This document shows positions 9,266-18,045 of a stretch of DNA of 64,000 bases, in pieces; the first letter of the stretch is position 1, and each line of letters starts with the position of its first letter. The DNA comes from JBGRPZ01 sp041725955 (GTDB taxonomy: Bacteria; Bacteroidota; Bacteroidia; Bacteroidales; JBGRPZ01). The notes beneath the pieces were generated by a model. The model was given only the letters and a program-made list of their open reading frames with translations, did not search any database and was not told the DNA's origin. A program made the position numbers and the translations under genes. Location: contig JBGRQE010000007.1 in the NCBI GenBank assembly GCA_041725955.1, forward strand, positions 1-64,000, in the 5' to 3' direction.

Positions 9266-10147
9266 ATGAATAGAAAAGCAATTTTATTAATCATTCTTGC
9301 TTCTCTTTTTGGAAGTATAGGCAATGCTCAAACACAAGGCAAAATGGCAATAAAACAAATTAAAGTTAGAGACAATCAGGTTAAAATCAATTATTTTCAA
9401 CAAGGACAAGGCGACAAAACACTTCTTTTTATACATGGTTGGTGTATTGACGGAACTTACTGGAATCATCAACTAGAGTATTTCTCAAAAAGCTATAGCG
9501 TTTATGCTATTGACCTGCCAGGCTTTGGTCAATCAACCGCCAGAAGAAGCAACTGGACTATAGAAGAATATGCCCAAGATATCATTGCATTTATTAACAC
9601 ACTCAATCTTGATAATATAGTAATCATTGGACATTCAATGGCAGGCGAAATTATGTTGCAAACAGCACTATCCAACAATCCGAAAATAGTAGGCATTATA
9701 GGTGTTGACAATTTCAAATTGATCGACTTTGAATTTACACCAGAACAATTAAAACAAATGACCGACTTCTTCCCAAGGCTGGAAAAAGATTTTGCAAATT
9801 CAGCACCAGAATATGCAGATATGATGCTTTTTCACGAAACAACTTCAAAGGAAGTGAAAGACAGAGTAAAAGCAGATTTTGCAAATAGTGACCCAATTAT
9901 CGGCTATGGAACATGCATGAATCAAATGCAATATGCTATTACAGATGCGCAAAAATTGGAACAGCTCAACTATAAATTGTATTTAATAAATTGTGATGGT
10001 TTCCCTACCCATGAAGTTGGACTTAAAAACCATTGTAAAAATAGCTATCAAGTAGAAACCATTTCTGCAGCTGGACATTATCCAATGATTGAAAAACCTG
10101 TAGAGTTTAATTTAAAATTAGATACAGTACTGAAAGAAATAAAGTAA
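9266..10147 (+). CDS. Exported alpha/beta hydrolase
   Basis: 293 residues with a signal peptide (about 1-21, ending GNA/Q) and a full alpha/beta-hydrolase fold. HGWCIDGTYW is the oxyanion region, GHSMAGE the nucleophile elbow with the catalytic Ser, and AAGHYPMIEKP the C-terminal catalytic His. The acid is probably an Asp after strand 6 (NCDGFP). The cap region (about 150-225) is helical. The substrate cannot be told from sequence; esters or lactones are typical for the family. The product is predicted to be periplasmic. It lies 57 nt after the WYL regulator and is probably its target. Confidence 0.85.
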   Translation: MNRKAILLIILASLFGSIGNAQTQGKMAIKQIKVRDNQVKINYFQQGQGDKTLLFIHGWCIDGTYWNHQLEYFSKSYSVYAIDLPGFGQSTARRSNWTIEEYAQDIIAFINTLNLDNIVIIGHSMAGEIMLQTALSNNPKIVGIIGVDNFKLIDFEFTPEQLKQMTDFFPRLEKDFANSAPEYADMMLFHETTSKEVKDRVKADFANSDPIIGYGTCMNQMQYAITDAQKLEQLNYKLYLINCDGFPTHEVGLKNHCKNSYQVETISAAGHYPMIEKPVEFNLKLDTVLKEIK

Positions 10148-10153
10148 ACTGCT

Positions 10154-10190
10154 GCCAACTGCCAGATCAGGTCCTTGCAGTTGGCTACTT
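10154..10190 (+). terminator. Hairpin after the hydrolase gene
   Basis: Perfect 9-bp stem GCCAACTGC (10154-10162) / GCAGTTGGC (10177-10185), then TACTTTTA. The T tract is weak. Confidence 0.6.
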
Positions 10191-10246
10191 TTATAGAACC
10201 CTATTTATCAAGAAATTATTCAGGACAGCACATTCCATATTACAAA

Positions 10247-10274
10247 AAAAGCTGTCCCCCCAGGACAGCCTTTT
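10247..10274 (-). terminator. Bidirectional terminator between convergent genes
   Basis: GCTGTCC (10251-10257) pairs with GGACAGC (10263-10269). It is flanked by seven A on the left, which read as a T run on the minus strand, and by CTTTT on the right. It ends the minus-strand O-methyltransferase unit and backs up the plus-strand hydrolase unit. Confidence 0.8.
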
Positions 10275-10293
10275 ACTTATGCTTTTATTTTGA

Positions 10294-10929
10294 TTACAAT
10301 TTCCGAATCAAAGAAATTCCATCTCTAAATGGAAGAATCACATTCTCCGTTTCAGGATCTTCATTTACAAACTTATTAAACTCGACTATAGAAAGAGTTC
10401 TATCGTCTAATTCTTTACCTTTTGCCAATACTTTTCCCGACCAAAGTGTATTATCTGCAACAATAAAACCTCCCTGGCTAAGAATAGGCTTAATCATTTT
10501 ATAATAGTTGATGTAATTCTCTTTATCAGCATCCAAAAACACCAAGTCAAATTCGCCTTTTAATGTTGGAATGATTTCAACAGCATCTCCGGCGTAGAAG
10601 CTCAAACGACTCTTGATTTTAGCCTTTTCAAAATACTTATCTGCTATCGAAGTTAATTCCTCATTTTTATCAATAGTAACAATTTCGCCATCTTCTGGTA
10701 GGCCAGCAGAAAGACATATTGCAGAATAACCCGTAAAAGTACCTACTTCTAAAATTCTTTTGGGTTTAATCATACAACTAATCATTTCGAGAAATTTACC
10801 TTGAATTTTCCCTGACAACATTCGGGGGTTAACAAGCTTAAGGTGTGTTTCTCTATTTAAGTTATACAACAAAGAAGACTCTGGCGAACTATTCTCTTCT
10901 GCATACTCCTCAATGTCTCTATCAATCAT
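10294..10929 (-). CDS. SAM-dependent O-methyltransferase (catechol-OMT-like, methyltransferase family 3)
   Basis: 211 residues, the usual length for this cytosolic family. The SAM-binding motif I is ILEVGTFTGYSAICLS, the acidic strand-2 end is VTIDKNEE, and the metal/SAM motif reads DLVFLDADKENYINYY, followed by IVADNTLWSGKV. These are hallmarks of class I OMTs that methylate catechol-like hydroxyls with a divalent metal. The physiological substrate is not known. It starts 30 nt after the M16 protease gene ends, so the two form an operon. Confidence 0.88.
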   Translation of the reverse strand: MIDRDIEEYAEENSSPESSLLYNLNRETHLKLVNPRMLSGKIQGKFLEMISCMIKPKRILEVGTFTGYSAICLSAGLPEDGEIVTIDKNEELTSIADKYFEKAKIKSRLSFYAGDAVEIIPTLKGEFDLVFLDADKENYINYYKMIKPILSQGGFIVADNTLWSGKVLAKGKELDDRTLSIVEFNKFVNEDPETENVILPFRDGISLIRKL

Positions 10930-10959
10930 AAAACAAAATTTTATGCCATTTACAGCAAA

Positions 10960-12195
10960 TTATTTTTCTTCTCCTTTATAGGTTAACAAACTTAAATCAT
11001 CTGAATTAAAAACATCATTGGCAACTTCCAATAAGTTAGAAGATGTAATTTTTTCAATCTTTTTATGTACCGATTCTATTGAATCAACTTCTTCATATAA
11101 AAGATGACTTTTTCCAATGCTTAACATTTCATTTAAGTTACTTTCAAAAGAAACCGCCAACTGTCCATAAAACTGCTTCTTAGCTCCGCTCAATTGCAGG
11201 CTACCTAATTGTTTATTTTTCAGTTTTAATAATTCTTGTTTCACCAAGTTTACGCTCTTCTTAAGATAAACAGGATCAGTTCCCAAATAAATACAAAACA
11301 CACCTGTATCAGAATAAGGCTGATAATTAGATTCAATACTATAAGTAAAACCGTATTTCTCACGAACAGCTAAATTCAATCTTGAATTCAAACCTGGTCC
11401 ACCTAAAATATTATTCAACAATACAAGAGTGTTTTTTTTACTATGACTGCGATGATAAGCCTCATTGCCAATAATACAATGAGAAAGATAGGAATTTCTA
11501 TCCTTTTCAATCATTCTGGCCTTATAATTAGTAAAAGGATTACGACTTATAGAATTACTAGAATGAGAAATATCGGAAAAGTACTTTTCAATTTGCTTAA
11601 TCAACTTTGCAAAGGGAATGTTTCCTACGGAAGCAATCACCATTGACTCTGTATTATAATGTTGTCGTATAAAATCAACAACTTTAGATCTTGATATCTT
11701 CTTAACTTCAGTCTTTGTTCCAAGAATATTTCTTCCAAGACTGTGACCTTTAAAAATAAGGTCCTCGAACTCATCAAATATTTCTTCAGATGGACTATCC
11801 TTGTACGAATATATTTCGTCGACAACAACATCTTTTTCCTTTTCTATTTCGCGTTCAGGAAATGTTGAATGAAATAAAATATCAGAAAACAATTCTAAAG
11901 TACGAGAATAGTACTCAGTTAAAAAAGAAGCATAAACACAAGTTTCCTCCTTCGTTGTAAAGGCATTTAAATCTCCTCCAACACTCTCCAGTCTATTTAA
12001 AACATGAAAAGCTTTTCTTTTCTGGGTGCCTTTAAAAATGACATGCTCTATAAAATGAGCCATTCCCCCTTCATCAGATTCTTCATCCCTTGAACCTGTA
12101 TTAATAAAAACGCCACAATGCCCCACTTTGCTTTCCACAGCTTTATGAACTATTCGAATGCCGTTCTTTAAAGTATGATATTGGTATTCCATCAT
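10960..12195 (-). CDS. M16 family zinc metallopeptidase (pitrilysin/processing-peptidase type)
   Basis: 411 residues, the single-unit bacterial M16B form. The inverted zinc motif HxxEH is HFIEH (His47, Glu50, His51), with the third ligand expected at Glu127 in VVVDEIYS, so the enzyme looks active. The C-terminal half has the family's SRLNLAVREKYGFTYS pattern used for substrate contact. No signal peptide, so probably cytoplasmic. Two adjacent ATG codons sit at the start; the first is used here. It is first gene of a two-gene unit with the O-methyltransferase. Confidence 0.9.
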   Translation of the reverse strand: MMEYQYHTLKNGIRIVHKAVESKVGHCGVFINTGSRDEESDEGGMAHFIEHVIFKGTQKRKAFHVLNRLESVGGDLNAFTTKEETCVYASFLTEYYSRTLELFSDILFHSTFPEREIEKEKDVVVDEIYSYKDSPSEEIFDEFEDLIFKGHSLGRNILGTKTEVKKISRSKVVDFIRQHYNTESMVIASVGNIPFAKLIKQIEKYFSDISHSSNSISRNPFTNYKARMIEKDRNSYLSHCIIGNEAYHRSHSKKNTLVLLNNILGGPGLNSRLNLAVREKYGFTYSIESNYQPYSDTGVFCIYLGTDPVYLKKSVNLVKQELLKLKNKQLGSLQLSGAKKQFYGQLAVSFESNLNEMLSIGKSHLLYEEVDSIESVHKKIEKITSSNLLEVANDVFNSDDLSLLTYKGEEK

Positions 12196-12323
12196 AAAAA
12201 CATTTGCTCGATATATGCCGAGTATTCAGAAAAGTATATTCTGTGCACTCTAATGCTAATTTGAAACGCTTTTATCAAATCATTATTTCAAACTCCAAAC
12301 ATGTATCAATTACAATCGGAATA

Positions 12324-12875
12324 CTAAATTCCGACTTTGACTATTTTTTTAAAATCTTTATCTGTATATATCCAGTATAACGGTTGATAACCTCTAAATT
12401 TACCATCCTGATCGAAGAATTTAATTATTGGACTAATACCATATACTTTTTTCTCCATTTGTAAACTTACAGTATCCATTCTCCATTCTTCAAGAAATCT
12501 AACCTTAACAATATCTTTAGCTTTAATTTCTTTTATATAATTGGTATCAAATAATTCGTAAGGAGGTGTTTTTCGCGACATAGTAACACTAACAGTATCT
12601 GACAAAAGCTTTTGAACTGCATCAACACTCAATGGTTCATTAAAATAATCATAAGCTTTAATTTTTCCTTTTGCTGGAGCCTCAATCAGTAAGTCAGTCA
12701 ATCGATCACGATCAGGGCCAACTATATTTTGGATCCACCAATCATAAGAAGGATCTGGACTAATTATTTGCACATCATATTGTACTTTTTTAGTTACCAC
12801 CCAATTATCTTTATTCTTACAGCTAAAAACACTTATTGCCGTAAGAAAAGCGAAAAATAAAATTCCCTTTTTCAT
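12324..12875 (-). CDS. GldN/PorN-like lipoprotein (T9SS/gliding-related paralogue)
   Basis: 183 residues from the preferred start MKKGILFFAFLTAISVFSC; a longer frame back to 13001 has no signal sequence at its start. The lipobox SVFSC predicts a lipidated Cys20. The last 90 residues match, from memory, the GldN/PorN pattern: KVRFLEEWRMD, an intervening YGISPII, then DGKFRGYQPLYWIYTD. In the T9SS, GldN/PorN is a periplasmic component linked to the GldK/PorK ring. This gene stands alone rather than in gldKLMN, so it is probably a paralogue or stand-alone homologue. Its function is inferred, not shown. Confidence 0.55.
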   Translation of the reverse strand: MKKGILFFAFLTAISVFSCKNKDNWVVTKKVQYDVQIISPDPSYDWWIQNIVGPDRDRLTDLLIEAPAKGKIKAYDYFNEPLSVDAVQKLLSDTVSVTMSRKTPPYELFDTNYIKEIKAKDIVKVRFLEEWRMDTVSLQMEKKVYGISPIIKFFDQDGKFRGYQPLYWIYTDKDFKKIVKVGI

Positions 12876-13186
12876 ATTTATCCTCTTAAATTTTAAGCAA
12901 AAAACACCAGTTAATAATACAGTAGTCAATACATATATATTAGTAACTCTCAGATATTCAAAATTAGTTAGACATAACAAACTAAAAATAGGGTATAACA
13001 ATTCATTAGGTTATATAACTCAATATTTGAATATCTCTACACTAAAAAAACAAAGATCTTAAAATATCTTCTAAAAACCGATTTCAAAAATCATATACAT
13101 AATCATTTAAGAAATATATAAAACTAACCAACAAAAATACAGAATCCTAAAACGAGTTTCTTAAATCCTATTTTAATAACAAAACA

Positions 13187-13217
13187 TTTGGTGTTATCAA
13201 TATTTTGGCTAAATTTG
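13187..13217 (+). promoter_or_regulatory. Perfect Bacteroidota promoter for the small RNA
   Basis: TTTG at 13187-13190, exactly 19 nt, then TAAATTTG at 13210-13217, an exact match to TTTG-N19-TAnnTTTG. Transcription would begin near 13224. Confidence 0.75.
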
Positions 13218-13223
13218 AGAGGC

Positions 13224-13415
13224 GAAAACCTTGTGAAGAATCTCTAATCCCTTCACAATCGATAAACATTTTCATTCCACAAAAGACATTAACTTCGGTT
13301 AGTTCTTTTATCATTTTTAATATCACTCAATCATTAAAAATGACATTATTTTTGTTTTAGTTAAGAATATTCCTTGCTTAGGGTAATGAGGCTGTGAAAA
13401 CAGCCTCTTCTTTTT
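13224..13415 (+). ncRNA. Candidate small RNA of about 190 nt
   Basis: A stand-alone transcription unit without a credible ORF: a perfect promoter upstream, an intrinsic terminator at 13388-13415, and three further hairpins between. These are TTGTGAAG/CTTCACAA (13231-13238 / 13251-13258), ATTAAC-TTCG-GTTAGT (13288-13303, a UUCG tetraloop with one G-U pair) and an 11-bp stem TCATTTTTAAT/ATTAAAAATGA (13311-13321 / 13333-13343). The fold of several separate hairpins does not resemble 6S RNA, tmRNA, RNase P or SRP RNA. It could be a trans-acting regulator or a long leader ending in an attenuator, but the next gene starts only at 13490. Ends are predicted, not measured. Confidence 0.6.
13388..13415 (+). 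terminator. Terminator of the candidate small RNA
   Basis: Perfect 8-bp stem GAGGCTGT (13388-13395) / ACAGCCTC (13400-13407) with a GAAA tetraloop, then TTCTTTTT. Confidence 0.9.
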
Positions 13416-13489
13416 AATTATTTGTCGCTACAATCAGCATAGTTTTTAAACCACTTCGTTATAAAATAACTTAATCAAAAATTTACAAA

Positions 13490-14590
13490 ATGGAAGTGCT
13501 ACAAGGCCCAACTCTAATTATTAATTCAAAGAAAGCTCAACAGAACATTCTTTTATTTAAGGAAAAAGCAAACAAATTAAAAGCTGATTTTCGTCCTCAC
13601 TTCAAAACTCATCAATCAACTACCATTGGAAAATGGTTTAAAGATCAAGGCATAAGCAAAATTGCTACCTCTTCAGTCGATATGGCAATATATTTTGCAA
13701 AGGATGGATGGAAAGATATTATGGTTGCTATTCCTGTAAATATTAATGAATATAAAAAGATAAATACTCTAGCAAAAAAAATAAAGCTGCAAATTATTAT
13801 TGATTCCCTTGAGGCTATCAAAGAAATTCAAAGTAGATTAAATACAAAGGTTGAAGTTCTTATTGAAATTGAATGTGGTTATCACAGAACTGGCATTAAC
13901 TATAAAGAGGAAGAGTATATACAAAAATGCATTGAACAATTAAATTCATTCAAAGACACCTCTTTTATAGGTTTTTTGTCGCATGCAGGAAATACATATG
14001 AAGCAAAGAGTATTACTGAAATAAAGCAAATTGCGAAATTTCACTCAGATAAACTTAATGCATTAAAAAAACTTTTTACAACAAATACCTTTAGTCCAAT
14101 TATAAGTTATGGTGACACCCCCTCATTAAGCATTTGTCCGGAATTAATTCAATGTGATGAAATCAGACCTGGAAATTTTATATTTTTCGATTATATGCAG
14201 TATGCTCTTGGGGCGTGTTTTATAAATGAAATATCATGTTATGTTGCTTGCCCCATTATCAGTAAATCAAAAATCAGAAATGAACTGGTAATATATGGTG
14301 GAGCTATACACTTTTCAAAAGAGTATGCTATAGATCCAGATGGAGATAAAATATACGGTATTTGTTGTTTGATAAAAAACAGGGAGATTCAAAAAGTTAT
14401 TCCTGAATTAAAAGTCACCCGACTATCACAAGAACATGGCATTATTACTGGCCCACAAAAGCTTTTGCAAACTTTTGCTGTAGGCGATTTCATTGGCGTA
14501 ATTCCAATACATTCGTGCTTAACAATGCACAACATAAAAAACATTGAAAATGAAAATGGTAAAAAAATTATATCAATAAATACATTATAA
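13490..14590 (+). CDS. D-threonine aldolase / D-serine dehydratase-like PLP enzyme (alanine racemase fold)
   Basis: 366 residues with an N-terminal PLP TIM barrel (about 5-245) and a C-terminal beta domain (about 255-360). RPHFKTHQ carries Lys39 as the Schiff-base lysine, GYHRTGI is the conserved barrel motif, and IPIHSCLTMH near the C-terminus holds the His and Cys typical of the metal site in this group. Members cleave or dehydrate D-3-hydroxy amino acids with PLP and a divalent metal. Whether the substrate is D-threonine, D-serine or another beta-hydroxy D-amino acid cannot be decided. Cytoplasmic. It has its own short leader after the small-RNA terminator. Confidence 0.82.
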   Translation: MEVLQGPTLIINSKKAQQNILLFKEKANKLKADFRPHFKTHQSTTIGKWFKDQGISKIATSSVDMAIYFAKDGWKDIMVAIPVNINEYKKINTLAKKIKLQIIIDSLEAIKEIQSRLNTKVEVLIEIECGYHRTGINYKEEEYIQKCIEQLNSFKDTSFIGFLSHAGNTYEAKSITEIKQIAKFHSDKLNALKKLFTTNTFSPIISYGDTPSLSICPELIQCDEIRPGNFIFFDYMQYALGACFINEISCYVACPIISKSKIRNELVIYGGAIHFSKEYAIDPDGDKIYGICCLIKNREIQKVIPELKVTRLSQEHGIITGPQKLLQTFAVGDFIGVIPIHSCLTMHNIKNIENENGKKIISINTL

Positions 14591-14622
14591 TTTGTAGGGG
14601 CACTTATCAATTTATACTTTTG
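14591..14622 (+). promoter_or_regulatory. Promoter of the DUF4249-like lipoprotein gene
   Basis: TTTG (14591-14594), 20 nt, TACTTTTG (14615-14622), a good match to the phylum consensus. The start would be near 14629, about 57 nt ahead of the ATG at 14686. It begins immediately after the stop codon of the previous gene. Confidence 0.65.
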
Positions 14623-14685
14623 TTCATTACAAGGATTAATTTCTGATTGGGACAATTGTTAAGCTTTTACAAATTTGAAGATCAA

Positions 14686-15699
14686 ATGAGAAAATTATTA
14701 CTGCTATTTTTTTGCATTGCAACAACCTTATCATGTAAAGATAAGCTTGAATTATTCGAAGAATATAATGACACAAGCCAAGTATTTGGCATATTGAAAA
14801 CTTCTGAGAATAGAAATTACATAAAAATTACAAAGGCCTTCTCTGGAGTTGGAAACACGTATGACATGGCTAAGATTCCTGACTCTAGCAATTATACCCG
14901 TAAATTAAATGCAAAACTTATTGAAATATCAAATGGTGCTAAAAAAGAATTCCCTTTAGACACACTTACTTTAAGACACAGAAAACCTGGTGTTTTTTAC
15001 TCTCCCAATCAATTGGTATACTATACAGATGAAAAAATCAAGGACGATGCAAAATATCAGTTAATTATTGATAAAGGGAACAATAATATTGTAAGATCTG
15101 AAATTGAAATGAGTCTTCCACCAAAAGTAAGCAACAAAGGATCAATCAAACTAGATTTTATAGACAAAAACACTTATAATATAACCATAGAACCCAGAAG
15201 TAAAACTCCACTTATTGAAGTTTGGCTAAAATTTAACTATGTTGAAATTAATACAGTAAAAAAAGATACTGTTGACAAAAGCTTTAAGTGGAAAATGGCT
15301 TACAAGGTATATCCGAATGTAAAAATCAATTACTTATACAAGATAACTTCCAGAGCTGATGGATTCTTTAAGCATCTTAAAGAAAATGTAAAACCGGATA
15401 AAGATATAATTAGATATATTGGTTTCAAAAAGTTATTGCAACAGAAATACAATACATACAAAGGTAGATGTATGGATATTCAGGTTTATGCCGGAGATGA
15501 GAATTTATATTTATATTCAGCTTCAAATAATGACAAAGTTAGCTTAATACAAACTAGTAAATGCTTTTCAAATATCGAAAATGGTGTTGGTATATTTGGA
15601 GGAGTTACTACGAACAGTATTCTAGTGGACATAGATACCAAATCGGAACTAAAAATTAGAACGGATTACAAGGAACTAAACTTCCAAAATCCAAATTAA
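14686..15699 (+). CDS. DUF4249-like outer-membrane-associated lipoprotein
   Basis: 337 residues from MRKLLLLFFCIATTLSC. A longer frame to 14647 exists, but this start gives a clean signal and a lipobox (TLSC), predicting a lipidated Cys17. Beta-rich. The pattern GILKTSENRNYIKITKAF, then AKIPDSSNY and the end signature NIENGVGIFGG, resembles the DUF4249 family of Bacteroidota, often encoded with TonB-dependent receptors; no receptor gene is next to this one. The role is unknown. It has its own promoter and a strong terminator, so it is monocistronic. Confidence 0.6.
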   Translation: MRKLLLLFFCIATTLSCKDKLELFEEYNDTSQVFGILKTSENRNYIKITKAFSGVGNTYDMAKIPDSSNYTRKLNAKLIEISNGAKKEFPLDTLTLRHRKPGVFYSPNQLVYYTDEKIKDDAKYQLIIDKGNNNIVRSEIEMSLPPKVSNKGSIKLDFIDKNTYNITIEPRSKTPLIEVWLKFNYVEINTVKKDTVDKSFKWKMAYKVYPNVKINYLYKITSRADGFFKHLKENVKPDKDIIRYIGFKKLLQQKYNTYKGRCMDIQVYAGDENLYLYSASNNDKVSLIQTSKCFSNIENGVGIFGGVTTNSILVDIDTKSELKIRTDYKELNFQNPN

Positions 15700-15714
15700 T
15701 CAAAATATAGACTG

Positions 15715-15758
15715 GGATTATTTTTATGAATTGCCATAAGAATAATCCTTTCTCTTTC
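15715..15758 (+). terminator. Terminator after the DUF4249-like gene
   Basis: A 14-bp stem, GGATTATTTTTATG (15715-15728) / CATAAGAATAATCC (15735-15748), with one G-U pair and a 6-nt loop, followed by TTTCTCTTTC. Confidence 0.85.
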
Positions 15759-15769
15759 ATTTCCACATA

Positions 15770-15989
15770 TTATGACGAAAAAGTCATAACAACATAATAA
15801 AATCGGACTTAGAATGTCGTTTTGTCATACCTCCTGCCATCTCTTATTACATATTTAGTTTAGATTCTATTTAAAAAATAGCATAAAAAAGCAGAAAACA
15901 CCTGACCTACAGAGCTCCCACTATTTTACATTCCTTACTTTCAAAAAAATACATCTAGTAGTTTTAATTAAAAGTGGCACAGTGATTGA
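15770..15989 (+). promoter_or_regulatory. Probable heat-shock control region of dnaK
   Basis: Three elements in the 347-nt leader: a perfect palindrome TTATGAC-N6-GTCATAA (15770-15789); a related TGTCGTTTTGTCA with CTGCCA nearby (about 15815-15839); and TGGCACAGTGATTGA (15975-15989), which resembles a sigma-54 site (TGGCAC, 5 nt, TTGC) but has GA in place of the key GC. None of these is proven. Confidence 0.35.
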
Positions 15990-16046
15990 GAAGAGAAAGT
16001 CATCGAAGAAAATAAAATTTAAAATATATAAAAACACAAATAAACG

Positions 16047-17972
16047 ATGGGAAAAATAATCGGAATTGACCTTGGAACAACCAACTCTTGTGTTTCTGTG
16101 ATGGAAGGAAACGAGCCTGTTGTTATTCCAAATAGTGAAGGCAGAAGAACAACTCCTTCAATCATTGGATTTACTGATAATGGTGAAAGAAAAGTTGGAG
16201 ATCCTGCAAAACGTCAGGCAATCACTAACCCTAGCAAAACAATCTTTTCTATCAAAAGATTCATGGGAGAAACTTATGACCAAGTTTCTAAGGAAGTTTC
16301 CAGAGTACCTTACAAAGTTGATAAGGGCGAAAACAATACCCCTCGTGTAGATATTGACGGTAGATTATACTCTCCACAAGAAATCTCTGCAATGGTTCTT
16401 CAGAAAATGAAGAAAACTGCTGAAGATTACCTAGGACAAACTGTTACTGAAGCAGTAGTTACTGTTCCTGCTTATTTTAGCGACTCTCAACGTCAGGCTA
16501 CCAAAGAAGCAGGAGAAATCGCAGGTCTTACCGTAAAAAGAATTATCAATGAGCCTACTGCAGCAGCACTAGCTTATGGCTTAGATAAGAAAACTGACGA
16601 TGTAAAAATTGCTGTTTATGACCTTGGTGGTGGTACTTTTGATATTTCGATCCTAGAACTAGGTGGTGGAGTATTTGAAGTTAAATCTACCAATGGAGAT
16701 ACTCACTTGGGAGGAGATGACTTTGACCATGCTATTATCGAATGGCTGGCTAGTGAGTTCAAAAATGATGAAGGAGTAGATCTTAGAAAAGATGCTATGG
16801 CTCTTCAACGTTTAAAAGAAGCTGCTGAAAAAGCAAAAATTGAACTTTCAAGTTCTACCGAAACAGAGATTAACTTACCATATATTTTCCCTGTAGACGG
16901 TATTCCAAAGCACCTTGTTCGTAAGTTAACTCGTGCTAAATTTGAGCAATTGACCGACAGCTTAATCCAAGGCACTATCGAACCTTGTCGTAAAGCTCTT
17001 CAAGATGCAGGCATCAATGCTTCTGAAATTGATGACGTTATCTTAGTTGGTGGATCAACTCGTATTCCTGCTATCCAAAAGGTAGTTAAAGAATTCTTCG
17101 GAAAAGATCCTTCAAAAGGAGTTAACCCTGATGAAGTAGTTGCTATTGGTGCTTCTATTCAAGGTGGTGTACTTACAGGTGAAGTTAAAGACGTATTGTT
17201 ACTTGATGTAACTCCTCTTTCATTAGGAATTGAAACTTTAGGTGGTGTTATGACTAAGCTAATTGAAGCAAACACTACAATTCCTACTAAGAAGTCTGAA
17301 ACTTTCTCTACAGCAGCAGATAATCAGCCTTCAGTTGAAATTCATGTTGTGCAAGGAGAACGCCCTATGGCAGCAGGAAACAAAAGTATAGGAAGATTCC
17401 ATTTAGATGGTATTCCACCTGCCCCAAGAGGTATTCCTCAAATTGAAGTAACTTTTGATATCGACTCAAACGGTATTCTAAATGTTTCTGCAAAAGATAA
17501 GGCTTCAGGAAAATCACAATCTATCCGTATTGAAGCTTCTTCAGGTCTTTCTGACGAAGAAATCAATAAAATGAAGAATGAAGCAGAAGCTAATGCTGAA
17601 GCCGATCAAAAGGCTAAAGAGCGTATCGACAAGATAAACAGTGCAGATCAAATGATTTTCCAAACAGAAAAGCAGTTGAAAGAATATGGAGACAAACTTC
17701 CTGCTGACAAAAAAGGAGAAATTGAAACTGTATTGAACGAACTTAAAGAAGCTCACAAAGCTCAAAATATTGAAGGTATTGATGCTGCAATGGCAAAAAT
17801 AAATGAAATGTGGCAAGCGGCAAGTCAACAAATGTATAATAATACTGAAGGTGCAAACCCAGGAGCTGATCCAAACGCTAATAATAATGGTGAAAATCCA
17901 AAATCTGGCGGTAAAGATTCAAAATCTGGAGATGACGAAGTAACAGATGTTGACTTTGAAGAAGTGAAATAA
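16047..17972 (+). CDS. dnaK: Molecular chaperone DnaK (Hsp70)
   Basis: 641 residues, full length. The actin-like ATPase domain (1-about 385) opens with GIDLGTTNSCVSVMEG and contains NEPTAAALAYGLD, VYDLGGGTFDISIL and ILVGGSTRIP. The substrate-binding domain (about 390-505) starts at LLLDVTPLSLGIETLGG, followed by a helical lid and a Gly/Asn-rich tail ending in the acidic DVDFEEVK typical of DnaK. It refolds client proteins in the cytosol in an ATP cycle with DnaJ and GrpE. Neither co-chaperone gene is adjacent, so dnaK is monocistronic here, with a long leader and a strong terminator. Confidence 0.98.
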   Translation: MGKIIGIDLGTTNSCVSVMEGNEPVVIPNSEGRRTTPSIIGFTDNGERKVGDPAKRQAITNPSKTIFSIKRFMGETYDQVSKEVSRVPYKVDKGENNTPRVDIDGRLYSPQEISAMVLQKMKKTAEDYLGQTVTEAVVTVPAYFSDSQRQATKEAGEIAGLTVKRIINEPTAAALAYGLDKKTDDVKIAVYDLGGGTFDISILELGGGVFEVKSTNGDTHLGGDDFDHAIIEWLASEFKNDEGVDLRKDAMALQRLKEAAEKAKIELSSSTETEINLPYIFPVDGIPKHLVRKLTRAKFEQLTDSLIQGTIEPCRKALQDAGINASEIDDVILVGGSTRIPAIQKVVKEFFGKDPSKGVNPDEVVAIGASIQGGVLTGEVKDVLLLDVTPLSLGIETLGGVMTKLIEANTTIPTKKSETFSTAADNQPSVEIHVVQGERPMAAGNKSIGRFHLDGIPPAPRGIPQIEVTFDIDSNGILNVSAKDKASGKSQSIRIEASSGLSDEEINKMKNEAEANAEADQKAKERIDKINSADQMIFQTEKQLKEYGDKLPADKKGEIETVLNELKEAHKAQNIEGIDAAMAKINEMWQAASQQMYNNTEGANPGADPNANNNGENPKSGGKDSKSGDDEVTDVDFEEVK

Positions 17973-18004
17973 AAACTACGATCGAAACGATCAATACATA
18001 CATG

Positions 18005-18045
18005 AGCCTTAGTAAAACCTTTAAGTTTTACTAAGGCTTTTTTTA
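18005..18045 (+). terminator. dnaK terminator
   Basis: Perfect 14-bp stem AGCCTTAGTAAAAC (18005-18018) / GTTTTACTAAGGCT (18025-18038), loop CTTTAA, then a run of T. Confidence 0.93.

Noticed and set aside
10175..10504. Plus-strand ORF of 109 codons
   Set aside because: It lies across the terminator region and the antisense of the O-methyltransferase gene, has no domain pattern, and is a shadow frame.
13340..13362. Mini-ORF of 6 codons within the small RNA
   Set aside because: Too short and inside a predicted stem; it does not account for the conserved-looking layout.
15975..15989. Firm sigma-54 promoter for dnaK
   Set aside because: The -12 GC is GA, a key mismatch, so it is kept only as a weak candidate in the leader entry.
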